Below are positions 18,884 to 27,947 of a stretch of 64,000 bases of DNA, one piece after another. Made by a program: the position numbers and the translations under genes. Numbering within the stretch: position 1 is the stretch's first letter; each line of letters opens with the position of its first letter. The notes beneath the pieces are model-generated. The model made no database searches, was not told the origin of the DNA, and saw only the letters and a list, made by a program, of their open reading frames with translations. The stretch lies in contig NZ_JAGXJW010000027.1 in the NCBI RefSeq assembly GCF_019091135.1, positions 39,115 to 103,114 of the forward strand, read 5' to 3'. The DNA is from Cohnella sp. GbtcB17 (GTDB lineage: Bacteria > Bacillota > Bacilli > Paenibacillales > Paenibacillaceae).

Positions 18884-19257
18884 GGCGATGGCCTCCTTGG
18901 CAGCGTGGAAATTGGGTTGGGGACAAAGCAACGCAAAAAAGCGCCCGCCCCCGGTAAGGGACGAGCGCCTGTGTATGGCGTCCGTGGTTCCACCCTCGTT
19001 CAATCGCCGCGCCTGCCGCTCATTGCGGAGTACGGACGATTCTCTAGGCATGAGTAACGGTCATGACCCGGCAGCGCTTAATGGTCAAGCCGCGTGCCGC
19101 CCGTTCGCGCGTGCGCGAATGATGCAGTCATGCCGCTTGCGTTCGGTGCTGCGGCTCGAAAGGGGTCGACGCTTGCCGTTGCCGGAAGGAACTTGCAGCC
19201 AAGGTTCCTCTCTCTGGGCCGTCCGTTGCAGCGCCGCTGTCTTTTTCACAGCCGATA
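18884..19257 (-). promoter_or_regulatory. T-box riboswitch leader of thrS
   Basis: The minus strand carries the T-box antiterminator sequence AGGGTGGAACCACG (18984-18997), which pairs with the free acceptor end of tRNA-Thr. The competing terminator stem (GCGCTCGTCC with GGGCGGGCGC) ends in six T at 18935-18940. Upstream, AGAGAGGAACC...GGTTCC-like pairing with GGCTG resembles the distal Stem I. Uncharged tRNA-Thr should favour antitermination. The specifier codon was not placed with confidence. Confidence 0.88.
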
Positions 19258-19263
19258 CGTTGC

Positions 19264-19293
19264 ATTATACCCGCATCCAGCCGACTGCGTCAA
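19264..19293 (-). promoter_or_regulatory. Promoter of thrS
   Basis: TTGACG (19288-19293) and TATAAT (19264-19269) are 18 bp apart on the minus strand. Transcription would start near 19257, immediately ahead of the T-box leader and 53 bases after the ytxC stop. Confidence 0.75.
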
Positions 19294-19345
19294 GACGCAG
19301 GGACGATTCGCGCGGCCTGCGGATGCGCCTGTGCACGCGTCCGCT

Positions 19346-20227
19346 TCAGCGCGGCATCGGATGGTCGCAGATCGCGGCACGCTCGCCGAAAATGCCCATG
19401 AGCGTCCGCACGACCTGCGCGTCCGGCTCGTCGGTATGAATGTATAGCCGTCTTGGACTGGCCGCCAACAGCCGGGTGACCAGCAAGCTTTCGCGATCCT
19501 GCTGGTCGGACGCCGCTTGCAAAATCGGCTCGGTGACGGCTTCGTCCTCCAGCGGGCGCATTTTCTCGTCGAGCAGCGTCGGTCCTTGCCCCCCGCCATG
19601 AAGCACATGAATGGCCGGCAGCCCCGTCTCCTGCCCTTTCACCATCGATTGCAGCAGGCGCATGAACTCCTGGTATTGCCGATCCATCAGCATTTCTTCG
19701 ACAGCCGTTTCCGCCGCTTCCTTCAGCTCCTCGGCATGCTCGCGCATCCGAAACCGCATGAAGCCGTCCAGGTGAAGCGACCCGTGCCGCCACAAATAAT
19801 CGCCGAGTTTCGTTGCGATCCTGACCAGTCTCCGCCTCCTGCCTTCGCCAGGCGCTGCCTCGGTACCGCCCGATTCGGCATCCGGCAGCTCTCCGTTCAT
19901 GAGGATGGTCGCTTCCCGCATCCCCGTCTTAATTTCCTTCGGATCGCGCGTACCCAGCCTGCGCTGCATGAATCGTTCGAGCGTCTGCGGCTCCTTGACC
20001 GACAGCACGAACTCCGCCAGCACCAGGCCCACCTTGTCGCAAAATTCCCTTTGTCCCGCCGAGATATCCAGCTTGCACACGATGGCGTCGCCGCGTTCGG
20101 CAAGGCGCCACGGGCCTTGTCCCGCGCTGTCGGCCAGCCCCTCGAAAGCGTCGTTCATCATGCGCTGCAGCCTGCTGCGCGCCTCCGGACCGCCGTACAG
20201 ACTAACGACCCACTGCTCCCTGTTCAT
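19346..20227 (-). CDS. ytxC: Sporulation protein YtxC-like
   Basis: A 293-residue soluble protein of the YtxC family, found in endospore formers. The family hallmark is the central block HLDGFMRFRMREHAEEL followed by a helical region. In Bacillus subtilis ytxC lies directly upstream of thrS, and the same order holds here. No biochemical role is established. GGGGGTGA precedes the ATG by four to six bases. Upstream lies the 1.3-kb repeat-rich region, so this gene probably has its own promoter. Confidence 0.85.
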   Translation of the reverse strand: MNREQWVVSLYGGPEARSRLQRMMNDAFEGLADSAGQGPWRLAERGDAIVCKLDISAGQREFCDKVGLVLAEFVLSVKEPQTLERFMQRRLGTRDPKEIKTGMREATILMNGELPDAESGGTEAAPGEGRRRRLVRIATKLGDYLWRHGSLHLDGFMRFRMREHAEELKEAAETAVEEMLMDRQYQEFMRLLQSMVKGQETGLPAIHVLHGGGQGPTLLDEKMRPLEDEAVTEPILQAASDQQDRESLLVTRLLAASPRRLYIHTDEPDAQVVRTLMGIFGERAAICDHPMPR

Positions 20228-20366
20228 CCGCTCACCCCCGGCTTCCTGTTCTTAAGCTATATGGTGACCGGAATCGCGATATACGATCGCTCGACGCATG
20301 TGGTATATTTTATTAATTTGCGGCTGGTAAAATGCGGATTCGGCGGAGATGATTTTGAAGAGGCGC

Positions 20367-20389
20367 GGGGGGGGGGGGGGGGGGGGGGG
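20367..20389 (+). repeat. 23-base homopolymeric G tract
   Basis: An uninterrupted run of 23 G on the plus strand, 140 bases upstream of the ytxC start and 43 bases before the 51-bp array. Such tracts slip during replication and sequencing, so the length given may not be exact. Confidence 0.9.
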
Positions 20390-20431
20390 CGAATTGGTGG
20401 GAAGAGGGCTGGGAGGCGGCCGTAGGGGGCG

Positions 20432-21113
20432 ATGAGTGCCGTTGTGCGCCAGGCGGCCGGGCCGCGCTTCGGGCGATCGCCTTCTCTACGAGAGGCGATG
20501 TGCGCCGTCGGGTCGCACTTTGGGCAATCGCCTTCTCCACGAGAGGCGATGTGCGTCGTCGGGTCGCGCTTTGGGCGATCGCCTTCTCTACGAGAGGCGA
20601 TGTGCGTCGCCGGGTCGCGCTTCGGGCGATCGCCTTCTCTACGAGAGGCGATGTGCGCCGCCGAGCCGCGCTTCGGGCAATCGCCTTCTCTACGAGAGGC
20701 GATGAGCGCCGTCGGGCCGCGCTTCGGGCGATCGCCTTCTCTACGAGAGGCGATGTGCGCCGCCGAGCCGCGCTTCGGGCAATCGCCTTCTCTACGAGAG
20801 GCGATGAGCGCCGTCGGGCCGCGCTTCGGGCGATCGCCTTCTCTACGAGAGGCGATGTGCGCCGTCGGGTCGCACTTTGGGCGATCGCCTTCTCTACGAG
20901 AGGCGATGGGTGTCGCCGAGCCGCACTTCGGGCAATCGCCTTCTCCACGAGAGGCGATGTGCGTCGTCGGGTCGCGCTTTGGGCGATCGCCTTTTCTACG
21001 AGAGGCGATGTGCGTCGTCGGGTCGCGCTTTGGGCGATCGCCTTCTCTACGAGAGGCGATGAGCGCCGTCGGGTCGCGCTTTGGGCGATCGCCTTCTCTA
21101 CGAGAGGCGATGT
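20432..21113 (+). repeat. Tandem array of a 51-bp repeat, about 13 copies
   Basis: Twelve units of exactly 51 bp run from 20498 to 21109. A first copy at 20432-20497 carries a 15-bp insertion. Each unit contains the near-constant block GGGCGATCGCC followed by TTCTCTACGAGAGGCGATG. GGCGATCGCC is itself a palindrome, replaced by GGCAATCGCC in some units. CGCCTTCTC can pair with GAGAGGCG across a TAC loop. Between these blocks lies a more variable stretch of about 20 bp (for example GCGCCGTCGGGTCGCGCTTT) that differs by point changes only. No protein is convincingly encoded. Confidence 0.95.
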
Positions 21114-21470
21114 AGATCGTTTGCACTGTCCGGCTTGCGAGGGGTAGCGTCAAGAAATTTGTGTAAGTAAGGCATCTCATCATCGTACGCATACGGTTGT
21201 CGTGGAACTGGGGAGCACAGCCCAAGCGAAGGCGCGGGTGGATACGGTGCTTTTTTGCGCTTATCGGCACCGCCCTGAGTGTCGCAGAGGTGGCATTAGT
21301 GTCTTTTTGCGTTTACAGGCATGGAGTTGCACGGTTTTTGCGTGTTTCTCCGGCTAGCGGCGTCAGGTTCTGCGGGAATTACACGGTTTTTCCGTGTTAC
21401 TCCGCACCAGGCAACGGCAGCCAGTAGCCTCCCATTCCCCAGTCATCCTATTTTCCTACAAGTCAAATAA

Positions 21471-21511
21471 AGCCTTCCCAACCGCTCTTCAACCGAGCAG
21501 CCGGAAAGGCT
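21471..21511 (-). terminator. Terminator downstream of mqnC
   Basis: On the minus strand AGCCTTTCC pairs imperfectly with GGGAAGGCT around an inner GCTC/GAGC stem, followed by TTATTTGA. It starts 13 bases after the mqnC stop. Confidence 0.65.
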
Positions 21512-21523
21512 CATACGCTAAAA

Positions 21524-22660
21524 TCAGTTCTGCATAATAAAGTCCCGCGCCACGCTCTCGTCCTCGTTGTACACCTTCAGAATCTCGTACCGCGTATTCC
21601 GCTGTGCTGGAATCTTCCCGGCTTCGCGAATGAGCTTGAGAATGAGTTCGATGTTGACCTTGTGCGTGGTGCCGGCGGCGGAGACTACGTTCTCTTCCAT
21701 CATCGTGCTGCCAAAGTCGTTGCAGCCGTAGGTGAGGGACAGCTTGCCGATCTCTGGCCCCATCGTCACCCAAGAGGATTGGAAGTTGTCGATATTGTCG
21801 AGCGCGATGCGGCTGATCGCCAGCGTCTTGAGATATTCCTCCGGCGTCGCCTTCTCGCGCTTCATGTTCGTATTGTCCGGCTGGAATGTCCACGGAATAA
21901 ACGCGAGGAAGCCCTTGGACGGATAACCGTTGTTCAGGCACTCGTCCTGCGCTTCGCGCACCCGCAGCAGATGCAGCGCGCGCTCCTCCATCGTCTCGCC
22001 GAAGCCGATAACCATCGTCGCCGTCGTGTTCATGCCGATCTTGTGCGCGGTCGTCATGACGTCCATCCAGTCGCGCCAGGAGCCCTTCAGCCGGCTAATC
22101 TTGCGGCGTGTGCGATCGTCCAGAATCTCCGCGCCGCCGCCCGGCAGCGAGTCGAGCCCGGCCGCGTGGATCTGACGGATGACCTCCTCAAGCGACAGAC
22201 CGTCCGAGACGTCCTTCATCTTGTGAATCTCGGCCGGAGAGAAGGAGTGCATCGTAATCTCCGGAAAACGAGCCTTGATCTTGCGCAGCAGGTCCAGGTA
22301 GTAGCCGAACTTCAAATTCGGATTCGTCCCGCCTTGCATGAGAATCTCGGTTCCGCCCACATCGACGGTCTCTTGAATTTTCTGCAAAATGAGTTCATCC
22401 GGCAGCACATAGCCTTCGTTCGAGCCCGGCGCACGATAGAAGGCGCAAAAACGGCAGTACACGTCGCAAATATTCGTGTAGTTCACGTTGCGGCCGACGA
22501 CGAACGTCGTGATCGGATCGGGATGGCGCCGCAGCATCAGCTCGTTCGCCGCCGCTCCCATTTTCTCGATCTCGTCCGACTCGAACAGCTTGACGACATC
22601 TTCCAAATCCAAGCGCTGGCCTTGCAGCGCGCGTGATAGTATTCCATCCACCGCACTCAT
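21524..22660 (-). CDS. mqnC: Cyclic dehypoxanthinyl futalosine synthase
   Basis: A 378-residue radical SAM enzyme of the futalosine menaquinone pathway. It converts dehypoxanthine futalosine to its cyclic form. The iron-sulfur motif CxxxCxxC is Cys65, Cys69 and Cys72 in NICDVYCRFCAFYR. Further family blocks are SLPGGGAEI and AFIPWTFQPDNTN. GAAGGAGG lies seven bases before the ATG. It stands alone; no other mqn gene is in the window. Its presence implies that the organism makes menaquinone by the futalosine route rather than the classical Men route. Confidence 0.95.
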   Translation of the reverse strand: MSAVDGILSRALQGQRLDLEDVVKLFESDEIEKMGAAANELMLRRHPDPITTFVVGRNVNYTNICDVYCRFCAFYRAPGSNEGYVLPDELILQKIQETVDVGGTEILMQGGTNPNLKFGYYLDLLRKIKARFPEITMHSFSPAEIHKMKDVSDGLSLEEVIRQIHAAGLDSLPGGGAEILDDRTRRKISRLKGSWRDWMDVMTTAHKIGMNTTATMVIGFGETMEERALHLLRVREAQDECLNNGYPSKGFLAFIPWTFQPDNTNMKREKATPEEYLKTLAISRIALDNIDNFQSSWVTMGPEIGKLSLTYGCNDFGSTMMEENVVSAAGTTHKVNIELILKLIREAGKIPAQRNTRYEILKVYNEDESVARDFIMQN

Positions 22661-22773
22661 CGTTCAAGCCTCCTTCACTATGCCCTTATTCTAACGCTGT
22701 TCCGCGTCCTTGTCATGCATTTCTTTGTGAAATAAATCACGATTAACGCCGAATAAAAAGGTGCCTCCCACGA

Positions 22774-24162
22774 TCAGGAAGCAACCAAGCCGCGTCTAAC
22801 TTTTATCCGTTCCTTCATTTCTTGGAAAATCTCGCGCTCATGTGCGTGCAAAAGCGGATTCGGTCGCGCGAAATAATAGCCCTGCCCCATGCTCACGTTC
22901 AGCCGGAACAGCACGTCCGCCTCTTCCTCGCGCTCGACGCCTTCGGCGACGACATCGCTGTTCATCTCCTCCGCCGCGGTTACGATCGCCCGCAGCAGGC
23001 TTTCCTTGACCTTGTACCGGTCCACGAACTGGATGACCGAACGATCGATCTTGATCAGCTCCGGCATCAGCTCGCCGATCCACTGGAGGCTCGAGTAGCC
23101 GGATCCGGCGTCGTCGATGGCGAAGCGGTATCCCTTTGCGCGGAAACGGTCCAGAATCCCTGACATCTCCCCCAGATCGTGGATCTCGTGGCGCTCGGTG
23201 ATCTCGAGCACGATCTGCCCGGGCGACAACAACGGATGCCGCTCCAAACACTGGTCCAGATGCGCCATGAACAGCGGATGCGCCAACGTCACCGGCGTGA
23301 CGTTCAGAAATACCGGCTCGCTGATTCGCCGGCTCGCGATCTCCTCCAGCGCATGCCTGATCACGATAAATTCAAGCTTGCTGAGCAGCTTGCTCTGGCC
23401 CGCGAAGCGGAACAGCTCGTCGGGCATATGGAAGACGCCCGCGGCCGGGCCGCGCGTCAATATCTCCCAGCCGTATACGTCGCCGCTTCGCAGATCCACG
23501 ATCGGCTGCGCCAGCACCGAGATTCGGCCCTCTGCGAGTATCTCGTCCAGTTGCCTGCGCGCTTCGATGACCTGCGGCGTGACCGCGCCTGTGGCGAGCG
23601 CGAGCGCGAAGTCGAACGTCTCCTTCAGCAGCGCCGCCGCGTCGGCGGAGGACGCCTGATTAGCGCCAGCGCCCGATACGGGCACGTACGTGCCATTCAG
23701 TTGCCAATACTCCGCAGCTTCGGGCAGGACGGCGGCAGTGCCGCCCTCGAATGCGTGCCGCAGCAGCTCGAGCCTGCGGAAAAGCGCGACCGGCACGAAC
23801 GACTCGTCCGGATTGTGCGGCGCGCTGACGAGCACGACGTAGTCCTGCGGACCGTACTGGTCCATGCCGATCAGCTCGCGTGCGCCGAACTGCTCGCGCG
23901 CGAGCAGCGTAAGCTGCCTGCGGCTGGCCGAGGACAGCTGCCGCTCTTCTTCGCGGCTGTGTTGACGATGCTCGGGATCGGCCTTGCCCTCCCAGCGGTA
24001 CAACGCTAAAAAGCAGGCTTCTCCGCGACCGAGACGCCGCCGCAGCAGAGATAGGATCGGCCGCCGAATCGTAAAATCCGGCGGGAAGGCGTTCAACCGG
24101 CCATTCGGAAGAAACGCCTTGGCAATCGTCTTTAATCTCTCAAGCAGCATCGTTGGGGTCAC
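22774..24162 (-). CDS. EAL-domain cyclic di-GMP phosphodiesterase
   Basis: A 462-residue protein. The N-terminal 180 residues are not recognised and may be a degenerate sensor. The C-terminal EAL domain (about 205-450) keeps the metal and catalytic residues: GWEILTRGP (signature), FLNVTPVTLAHP (Asn), LEITERHEI (Glu), FAIDDAGSGYSS (Asp-Asp), ELIKIDRSVI (Lys) and VVAEGVERE (Glu). It is therefore likely active in degrading cyclic di-GMP. No membrane span is seen. The start is uncertain: the GTG at 24162 has a ribosome site that is too close, and an ATG four codons on has one that is too far. Confidence 0.88.
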   Translation of the reverse strand: MTPTMLLERLKTIAKAFLPNGRLNAFPPDFTIRRPILSLLRRRLGRGEACFLALYRWEGKADPEHRQHSREEERQLSSASRRQLTLLAREQFGARELIGMDQYGPQDYVVLVSAPHNPDESFVPVALFRRLELLRHAFEGGTAAVLPEAAEYWQLNGTYVPVSGAGANQASSADAAALLKETFDFALALATGAVTPQVIEARRQLDEILAEGRISVLAQPIVDLRSGDVYGWEILTRGPAAGVFHMPDELFRFAGQSKLLSKLEFIVIRHALEEIASRRISEPVFLNVTPVTLAHPLFMAHLDQCLERHPLLSPGQIVLEITERHEIHDLGEMSGILDRFRAKGYRFAIDDAGSGYSSLQWIGELMPELIKIDRSVIQFVDRYKVKESLLRAIVTAAEEMNSDVVAEGVEREEEADVLFRLNVSMGQGYYFARPNPLLHAHEREIFQEMKERIKVRRGLVAS

Positions 24163-24258
24163 GTCCTCGCCTGCCTTGTCGTTTCGAATGTCGAATGTTG
24201 CTATTTTATCACGTATCGGAATGCTCGGAAAGGCGAATGCTGGAAATCCCCGGCTCAG

Positions 24259-24315
24259 CCTGGTCAGATCTGGTCTGGTCTAATCTGGTCTAGTCTGACC
24301 TGGTCTAGTCTGGTC
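24259..24315. repeat. Short degenerate direct repeats (TCTGGTC/TCTAG type)
   Basis: About six degenerate copies of a TCTGGTC(TAG) word occur in 57 bases between metC and the EAL gene. They resemble a slipped microsatellite. No promoter or terminator is evident. Confidence 0.6.
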
Positions 24316-24367
24316 CGCTGTGCGTGAGCTTCCTTTCAGGCGCTCTCGACAGTCCGGCAGACCTTCG

Positions 24368-25537
24368 TCAGTCTTCCAGCGCCTGCGCTAGATCGCGGAT
24401 CAGATCGTCGATATCCTCCAGCCCCACCGAATAACGTACCAGCCCGTCGGTAATGCCCCGCGCCGCCCTGACCTCGGCCGGCATCGCGGCATGGGACATC
24501 ATCGCGGGATACGACAGGATGCTCTCGACCGCGCCGAGGCTGACCGCCACGATCGGAATGCGGACCTTGCCGAGCAGCCGCCGCGCATTCTCGCCGCTTC
24601 CCGCGTCGAACGAGACGACGGCGCCGTAGCCCTGCGACTGACGCTCGTGAATGTCTTTGCCCGGATGCCCGTCCAATCCGGGGTAATAGACGCGCGCCAC
24701 GCCCGGATGCTCGCTCAGCCACTGCGCCAGCTTGCGCGCGCCGCGCTCGCTCGCTTCCATCCGCACCTGCAGCGTCTTCATGCCGCGCATGAGCAGCCAG
24801 CTCTCCTGCGTGCCGAGCACCGTCCCGAGGCCGTTCTGCAGCGCCTTGACGCGCCGGCCGAGCTCCTCGCCGGCCGTGACGATCAACCCGGCGAGCACAT
24901 CGCTGTGGCCGCCCAGAAACTTGGTGGCGCTATGGATCACGAGGTCGACGCCGAGCTCGATCGGGCGCTGATGGTAAGGCGTCATGAACGTATTGTCGAG
25001 CATCGTGAGCAGCTCTTGTTCCTTGGCCCAATCCGCGACCCGCTTGACGTCGGTAATCTTGAGCGTCGGGTTGGACGGCGTCTCCATGAAGATTGCCTTC
25101 GTGTTCGGCCTGCGGGCGGCGACGACCTGCTCGAAATCGGTCATGTCGACGAAGGTGGAATCGATCGCCAGCCGGTTCAGCACGGTCGTCAGCAGCCGGT
25201 ACGTTCCGCCGTACACGTCCTCGGTAACGATGACGTGGTCGCCTGCCGAGAGCAGCAGAAATGCCGTAGAGATCGCGGACATGCCGGAGGAAAACGCGAA
25301 CCCGCGCGTTCCGCCTTCCAATAGAGCGATGTAGGACTCCAGCGCTTCGCGGGTCGGATTGCCCGAGCGGCTGTAGTCATGCTTCGGCGGCTGCTCCAGA
25401 TCGAAGTGGTGGAACGTCGACGCCTGGTAGATCGGCACGCTCGAGGCGCCCGTCGCTTCGTCGATCTCCGCGCCGAAGTGAATCAGCTTGGTGGCGAATT
25501 CGCGGTCTCCCGCATGCCGGTCGTTCGGATGCGTCAC
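24368..25537 (-). CDS. metC: Cystathionine beta-lyase
   Basis: A 389-residue PLP enzyme of the transsulfuration family that cleaves cystathionine to homocysteine. PLP Lys lies in VIHSATKFLGGHSD; the YSRSGNPTR block binds phosphate, and GFAFSSGMSA is conserved. GTG at 25537 is chosen because it forms a GTGA overlap with the metI stop, and homology starts here; the longer open frame upstream overlaps metI and is not coding. The MetI/MetC pairing with a SAM riboswitch matches Bacillus, supporting beta-lyase over gamma-lyase activity, though the fold alone does not separate them. Confidence 0.92.
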   Translation of the reverse strand: MTHPNDRHAGDREFATKLIHFGAEIDEATGASSVPIYQASTFHHFDLEQPPKHDYSRSGNPTREALESYIALLEGGTRGFAFSSGMSAISTAFLLLSAGDHVIVTEDVYGGTYRLLTTVLNRLAIDSTFVDMTDFEQVVAARRPNTKAIFMETPSNPTLKITDVKRVADWAKEQELLTMLDNTFMTPYHQRPIELGVDLVIHSATKFLGGHSDVLAGLIVTAGEELGRRVKALQNGLGTVLGTQESWLLMRGMKTLQVRMEASERGARKLAQWLSEHPGVARVYYPGLDGHPGKDIHERQSQGYGAVVSFDAGSGENARRLLGKVRIPIVAVSLGAVESILSYPAMMSHAAMPAEVRAARGITDGLVRYSVGLEDIDDLIRDLAQALED

Positions 25538-26700
25538 GCGCGTTCGCCCCCGATCTCCGCGTTGGCGGCCTCGATTGCTTGTCCCAAATCTTCGATCAGG
25601 TCGTCGATATGCTCGATGCCGACGGAGAAGCGCAGCAGGCGGTCGTCGACGCCGACCTTCCGGCGGATCTCCTCGGGAATGTCGGCATGCGTCTGCACGG
25701 CCGGATACGTCAGCAGCGACTCGACGCCGCCAAGGCTCTCCGCGAACGCGATCAAACGCAGATGCCGCAAGATCGGCTCGATCGTGCGGGCGTCCTTCAT
25801 GCGGAAGGAGAAGATGCCTGTGCTGCCCGATGCCTGCCGCTTCTGGACGTCGTGACCCGGATGCGTCGGCAGCGCCGGATGATAGACCGACTCGACGGCG
25901 GGATGTTCGGCAAGCCACTCCGCCAGCTTAACCGAGTTGAACTCGTGCCGCTCCATCCGCAGCGCCAGCGTCTTCATGCCCCGCATGAGCAACCAGGAAT
26001 CCTGCGGACCGAGCACCGCGCCGATCGAGTTGTGGAGGAATGCCATCTCATCGGACAACGCCTGTCCCTTCGTGACGATCAGTCCCGCGAGCACGTCGTT
26101 GTGGCCGCCGAGATACTTCGTCGCGCTATGAATGACGATGTCGGCGCCCAGCTCGATCGGACGCTGAAGATACGGCGTGAGGAGCGTGTTGTCGACGATC
26201 GTCAGAAGTCCATGCACCTTGGCCCAGGACGCGACCGCGGCGATGTCCGTGATCATCATAAGCGGGTTGGTCGGCGTCTCGATTAGGACCGCGCGGGTCG
26301 CGGGCGTGCGCAGCGATTCGAGCGCATCCAGATCGTTCGTGTCCACATAAGAGGCGGTAACGCCGAAGCGGGACATGATCTTCTCGAGCAGGCGGTAGGT
26401 GCCGCCGTACAGATCGAGGGAGACGATCAGGTGGTCGCCTTGCTTGAATAGGGCGAAGATCGTCTGAAGCGCGGCCATGCCGGAGCTGCAGGCGAAGCCG
26501 CGGTCTCCGCTCTCGAGCTGCGCGGCCGCTTCCTCGAGCACGGTTCGCGTCGGACTCTTCGTGCGGGCGTAGTCGAAGCCCGTGCTTTGTCCGAGCTTGG
26601 GATGGCGGAACGCGGTCGCTTGATACACCGGGAAGCTGACGGCGCCGGTCGCCGGATCCTCCTGCGAACCGATTTGGGCAAGGCGGCTTTCGATTTTCAT
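25534..26700 (-). CDS. metI: Cystathionine gamma-synthase / O-acylhomoserine thiolyase
   Basis: A 388-residue PLP enzyme of the same fold as its downstream neighbour. It joins O-acylhomoserine to cysteine, or to sulfide. Motifs are DYARTKSPTR, GFACSSGMAALQ, TLLTPYLQRP and IHSATKYLGGHND (PLP Lys). GGAGGAATTTAATTT precedes the ATG. Gene order metA-metI-metC suggests one message, though 121 bp separates metA from metI. Confidence 0.93.
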   Translation of the reverse strand: MKIESRLAQIGSQEDPATGAVSFPVYQATAFRHPKLGQSTGFDYARTKSPTRTVLEEAAAQLESGDRGFACSSGMAALQTIFALFKQGDHLIVSLDLYGGTYRLLEKIMSRFGVTASYVDTNDLDALESLRTPATRAVLIETPTNPLMMITDIAAVASWAKVHGLLTIVDNTLLTPYLQRPIELGADIVIHSATKYLGGHNDVLAGLIVTKGQALSDEMAFLHNSIGAVLGPQDSWLLMRGMKTLALRMERHEFNSVKLAEWLAEHPAVESVYHPALPTHPGHDVQKRQASGSTGIFSFRMKDARTIEPILRHLRLIAFAESLGGVESLLTYPAVQTHADIPEEIRRKVGVDDRLLRFSVGIEHIDDLIEDLGQAIEAANAEIGGERA

Positions 26701-26821
26701 AAATTAAATTCCTCCATCGTCTTAGGTTGAACGCCTGGCGTCCGCGGACTTGCGATCGATCCCGATCCTTGCCGACTTCACGATTGCGATTGCGATGGCT
26801 TTGCTCCTGCGGCTGCTCCGC

Positions 26822-27739
26822 TCAAATGCCCGCGCCCAGGTCGTACGGCGTCTCCTGGTAAACGTAGTAGTTCAGCCAGTTGGAATATAGAAGGTTCGCA
26901 TGCGCGCGCCAGGTCGACAGCGGCATTTTGGACGGATCGTCCTTCGGAAAATAATTTTTCGGCACGTTGATCCGCAGTCCCTTGGCCTTGTCGCGGTCGT
27001 ACTCCCACTTCAGCGAGTTCGGATCGTATTCGGAATGTCCGGTTACGAAAATCTGCTTGCCGCCGCGCGACGCCACGATGTATACGCCCGCTTCCTCTGA
27101 TTCGGCCCAAACCTCGAGCTGCTGCACCTTATCGATATCCTCGCGCCGAACCTCGGTATGCCTGGACTGCGGCACGTAAAACATCTCGTCGAACCCGCGC
27201 AGCAGCGGCACGTTGCGCTTCGCGATCGTGTGCGGGAACACGCCGAACAGCTTCTCCTCGAGACCCACCTTCGGCACGCCGAAGTGGTGGTACAATCCGG
27301 CTTGGGCCGCCCAACAAATATGGAAGGTCGAGGTGACGTACTTCGCGCTCCAATCCATGATGTCCTTCAGCTCTTCCCAATAGTTGACCTCTTCGAACGG
27401 CAGCGTTTCAACGGGCGCTCCCGTGATGATCAGGCCGTCGTAGCGCTGATGGGCGATCTCGTCGAACGTCTTGTAGAAGCTTTCCAGGTGCTCGGACGAC
27501 GTATTTTTGGACGTATGGGTCTTGGGATGGAGCAGCACGACCTCCACTTGCAGCGGCGTATTCCCGATGAGGCGCAGCAGCTGCGTCTCCGTCGTTTCCT
27601 TCGTCGGCATCAAATTCAGTATCGCGATCCTCAGCGGCCGAATATCCTGGTGGTAGGCGACGCTTTCGTCCATGACGAATATGTTTTCTCCGGCCAATAC
27701 TTCCTTGGCAGGCAAATTGTCGGGTACTTTGATGGGCAT
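26822..27739 (-). CDS. metA: Homoserine O-acyltransferase (MetA type)
   Basis: A 305-residue enzyme of the class I glutamine amidotransferase-like MetA family. It acylates homoserine, the first committed step of methionine synthesis. The catalytic Cys is in [15 protein letters not shown] and the His in [18 protein letters not shown] is conserved. In Firmicutes most MetA proteins use acetyl-CoA, so acetylation is the likelier activity, but acyl choice rests on a few residues I cannot test. Start at 27739 is chosen for the AGGAGT upstream and the conserved MPIKVPD beginning. A SAM riboswitch precedes it. Confidence 0.94.
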   Translation of the reverse strand: MPIKVPDNLPAKEVLAGENIFVMDESVAYHQDIRPLRIAILNLMPTKETTETQLLRLIGNTPLQVEVVLLHPKTHTSKNTSSEHLESFYKTFDEIAHQRYDGLIITGAPVETLPFEEVNYWEELKDIMDWSAKYVTSTFHICWAAQAGLYHHFGVPKVGLEEKLFGVFPHTIAKRNVPLLRGFDEMFYVPQSRHTEVRREDIDKVQQLEVWAESEEAGVYIVASRGGKQIFVTGHSEYDPNSLKWEYDRDKAKGLRINVPKNYFPKDDPSKMPLSTWRAHANLLYSNWLNYYVYQETPYDLGAGI

Positions 27740-27770
27740 CGTATCACTCCTGTTCAGGTGGGTTGAAAAA

Positions 27771-27947
27771 AACAAAAGACCCGCTTTCGTCAGAAAGGGG
27801 TCGTCGTTAACAAACGGTTAATCGATCGCCTCTCTCATCTCCCAGAAACGTCCGAAACGAACGTCTTCGCAAGAATTAGCACCGTGCGTACGCTACGCCG
27901 GTTGCCGGGCTTCATCGGGCTAGTCCCTCCGCCTGCTCTTGATAAGA
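27771..27947 (-). promoter_or_regulatory. SAM-I (S-box) riboswitch upstream of metA
   Basis: The minus strand reads CTTATCAAGAG, GGCGGAGGGACTAGCCC, GATGAAGCCCGGCAACC, GGTGCTAATTC and GGGAGATGAGAG in order, which are the conserved S-box core segments. An intrinsic terminator follows: GACCCCTTTC pairs with GAAAGCGGGTC, then TTTTGTTTTTTT. SAM binding should end transcription before metA, switching off metA-metI-metC when methionine is plentiful. Confidence 0.95.

Larger units (their letters stand above)
20228..21470. other. Gene-free repeat-rich intergenic region
   Basis: About 1.25 kb between the start of ytxC and the mqnC terminator. It contains a 23-base G tract, a thirteen-copy 51-bp array, and, from about 21115, unique sequence. 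That sequence includes TTTGCGCTTATCGGCACCG (21254-21272), shared with 57964-57982, and two related palindromic segments around 21325 and 21380 (CACGGTTTTTGCGTG and ACACGGTTTTTCCGTGT). Several frames are open across the array because the unit is a multiple of three without stops, but none has a ribosome binding site or recognisable domain. Confidence 0.8.

Noticed and set aside
20432..21113. CRISPR-like array
   Set aside because: The stretches between constant blocks are near-identical to one another rather than unique spacers, and no cas gene is present.
20257..21270. A 337-codon minus-strand frame across the 51-bp array, encoding a 17-residue repeat
   Set aside because: It exists because the unit is 17 codons long and free of stops in most frames. 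It has no ribosome site, no known domain, and its end is a proline run from the G tract.
25538..25918. N-terminal extension of metC
   Set aside because: The longer frame overlaps metI, is Arg-rich and has no homology, and the GTGA overlap at 25534-25537 gives a natural start.
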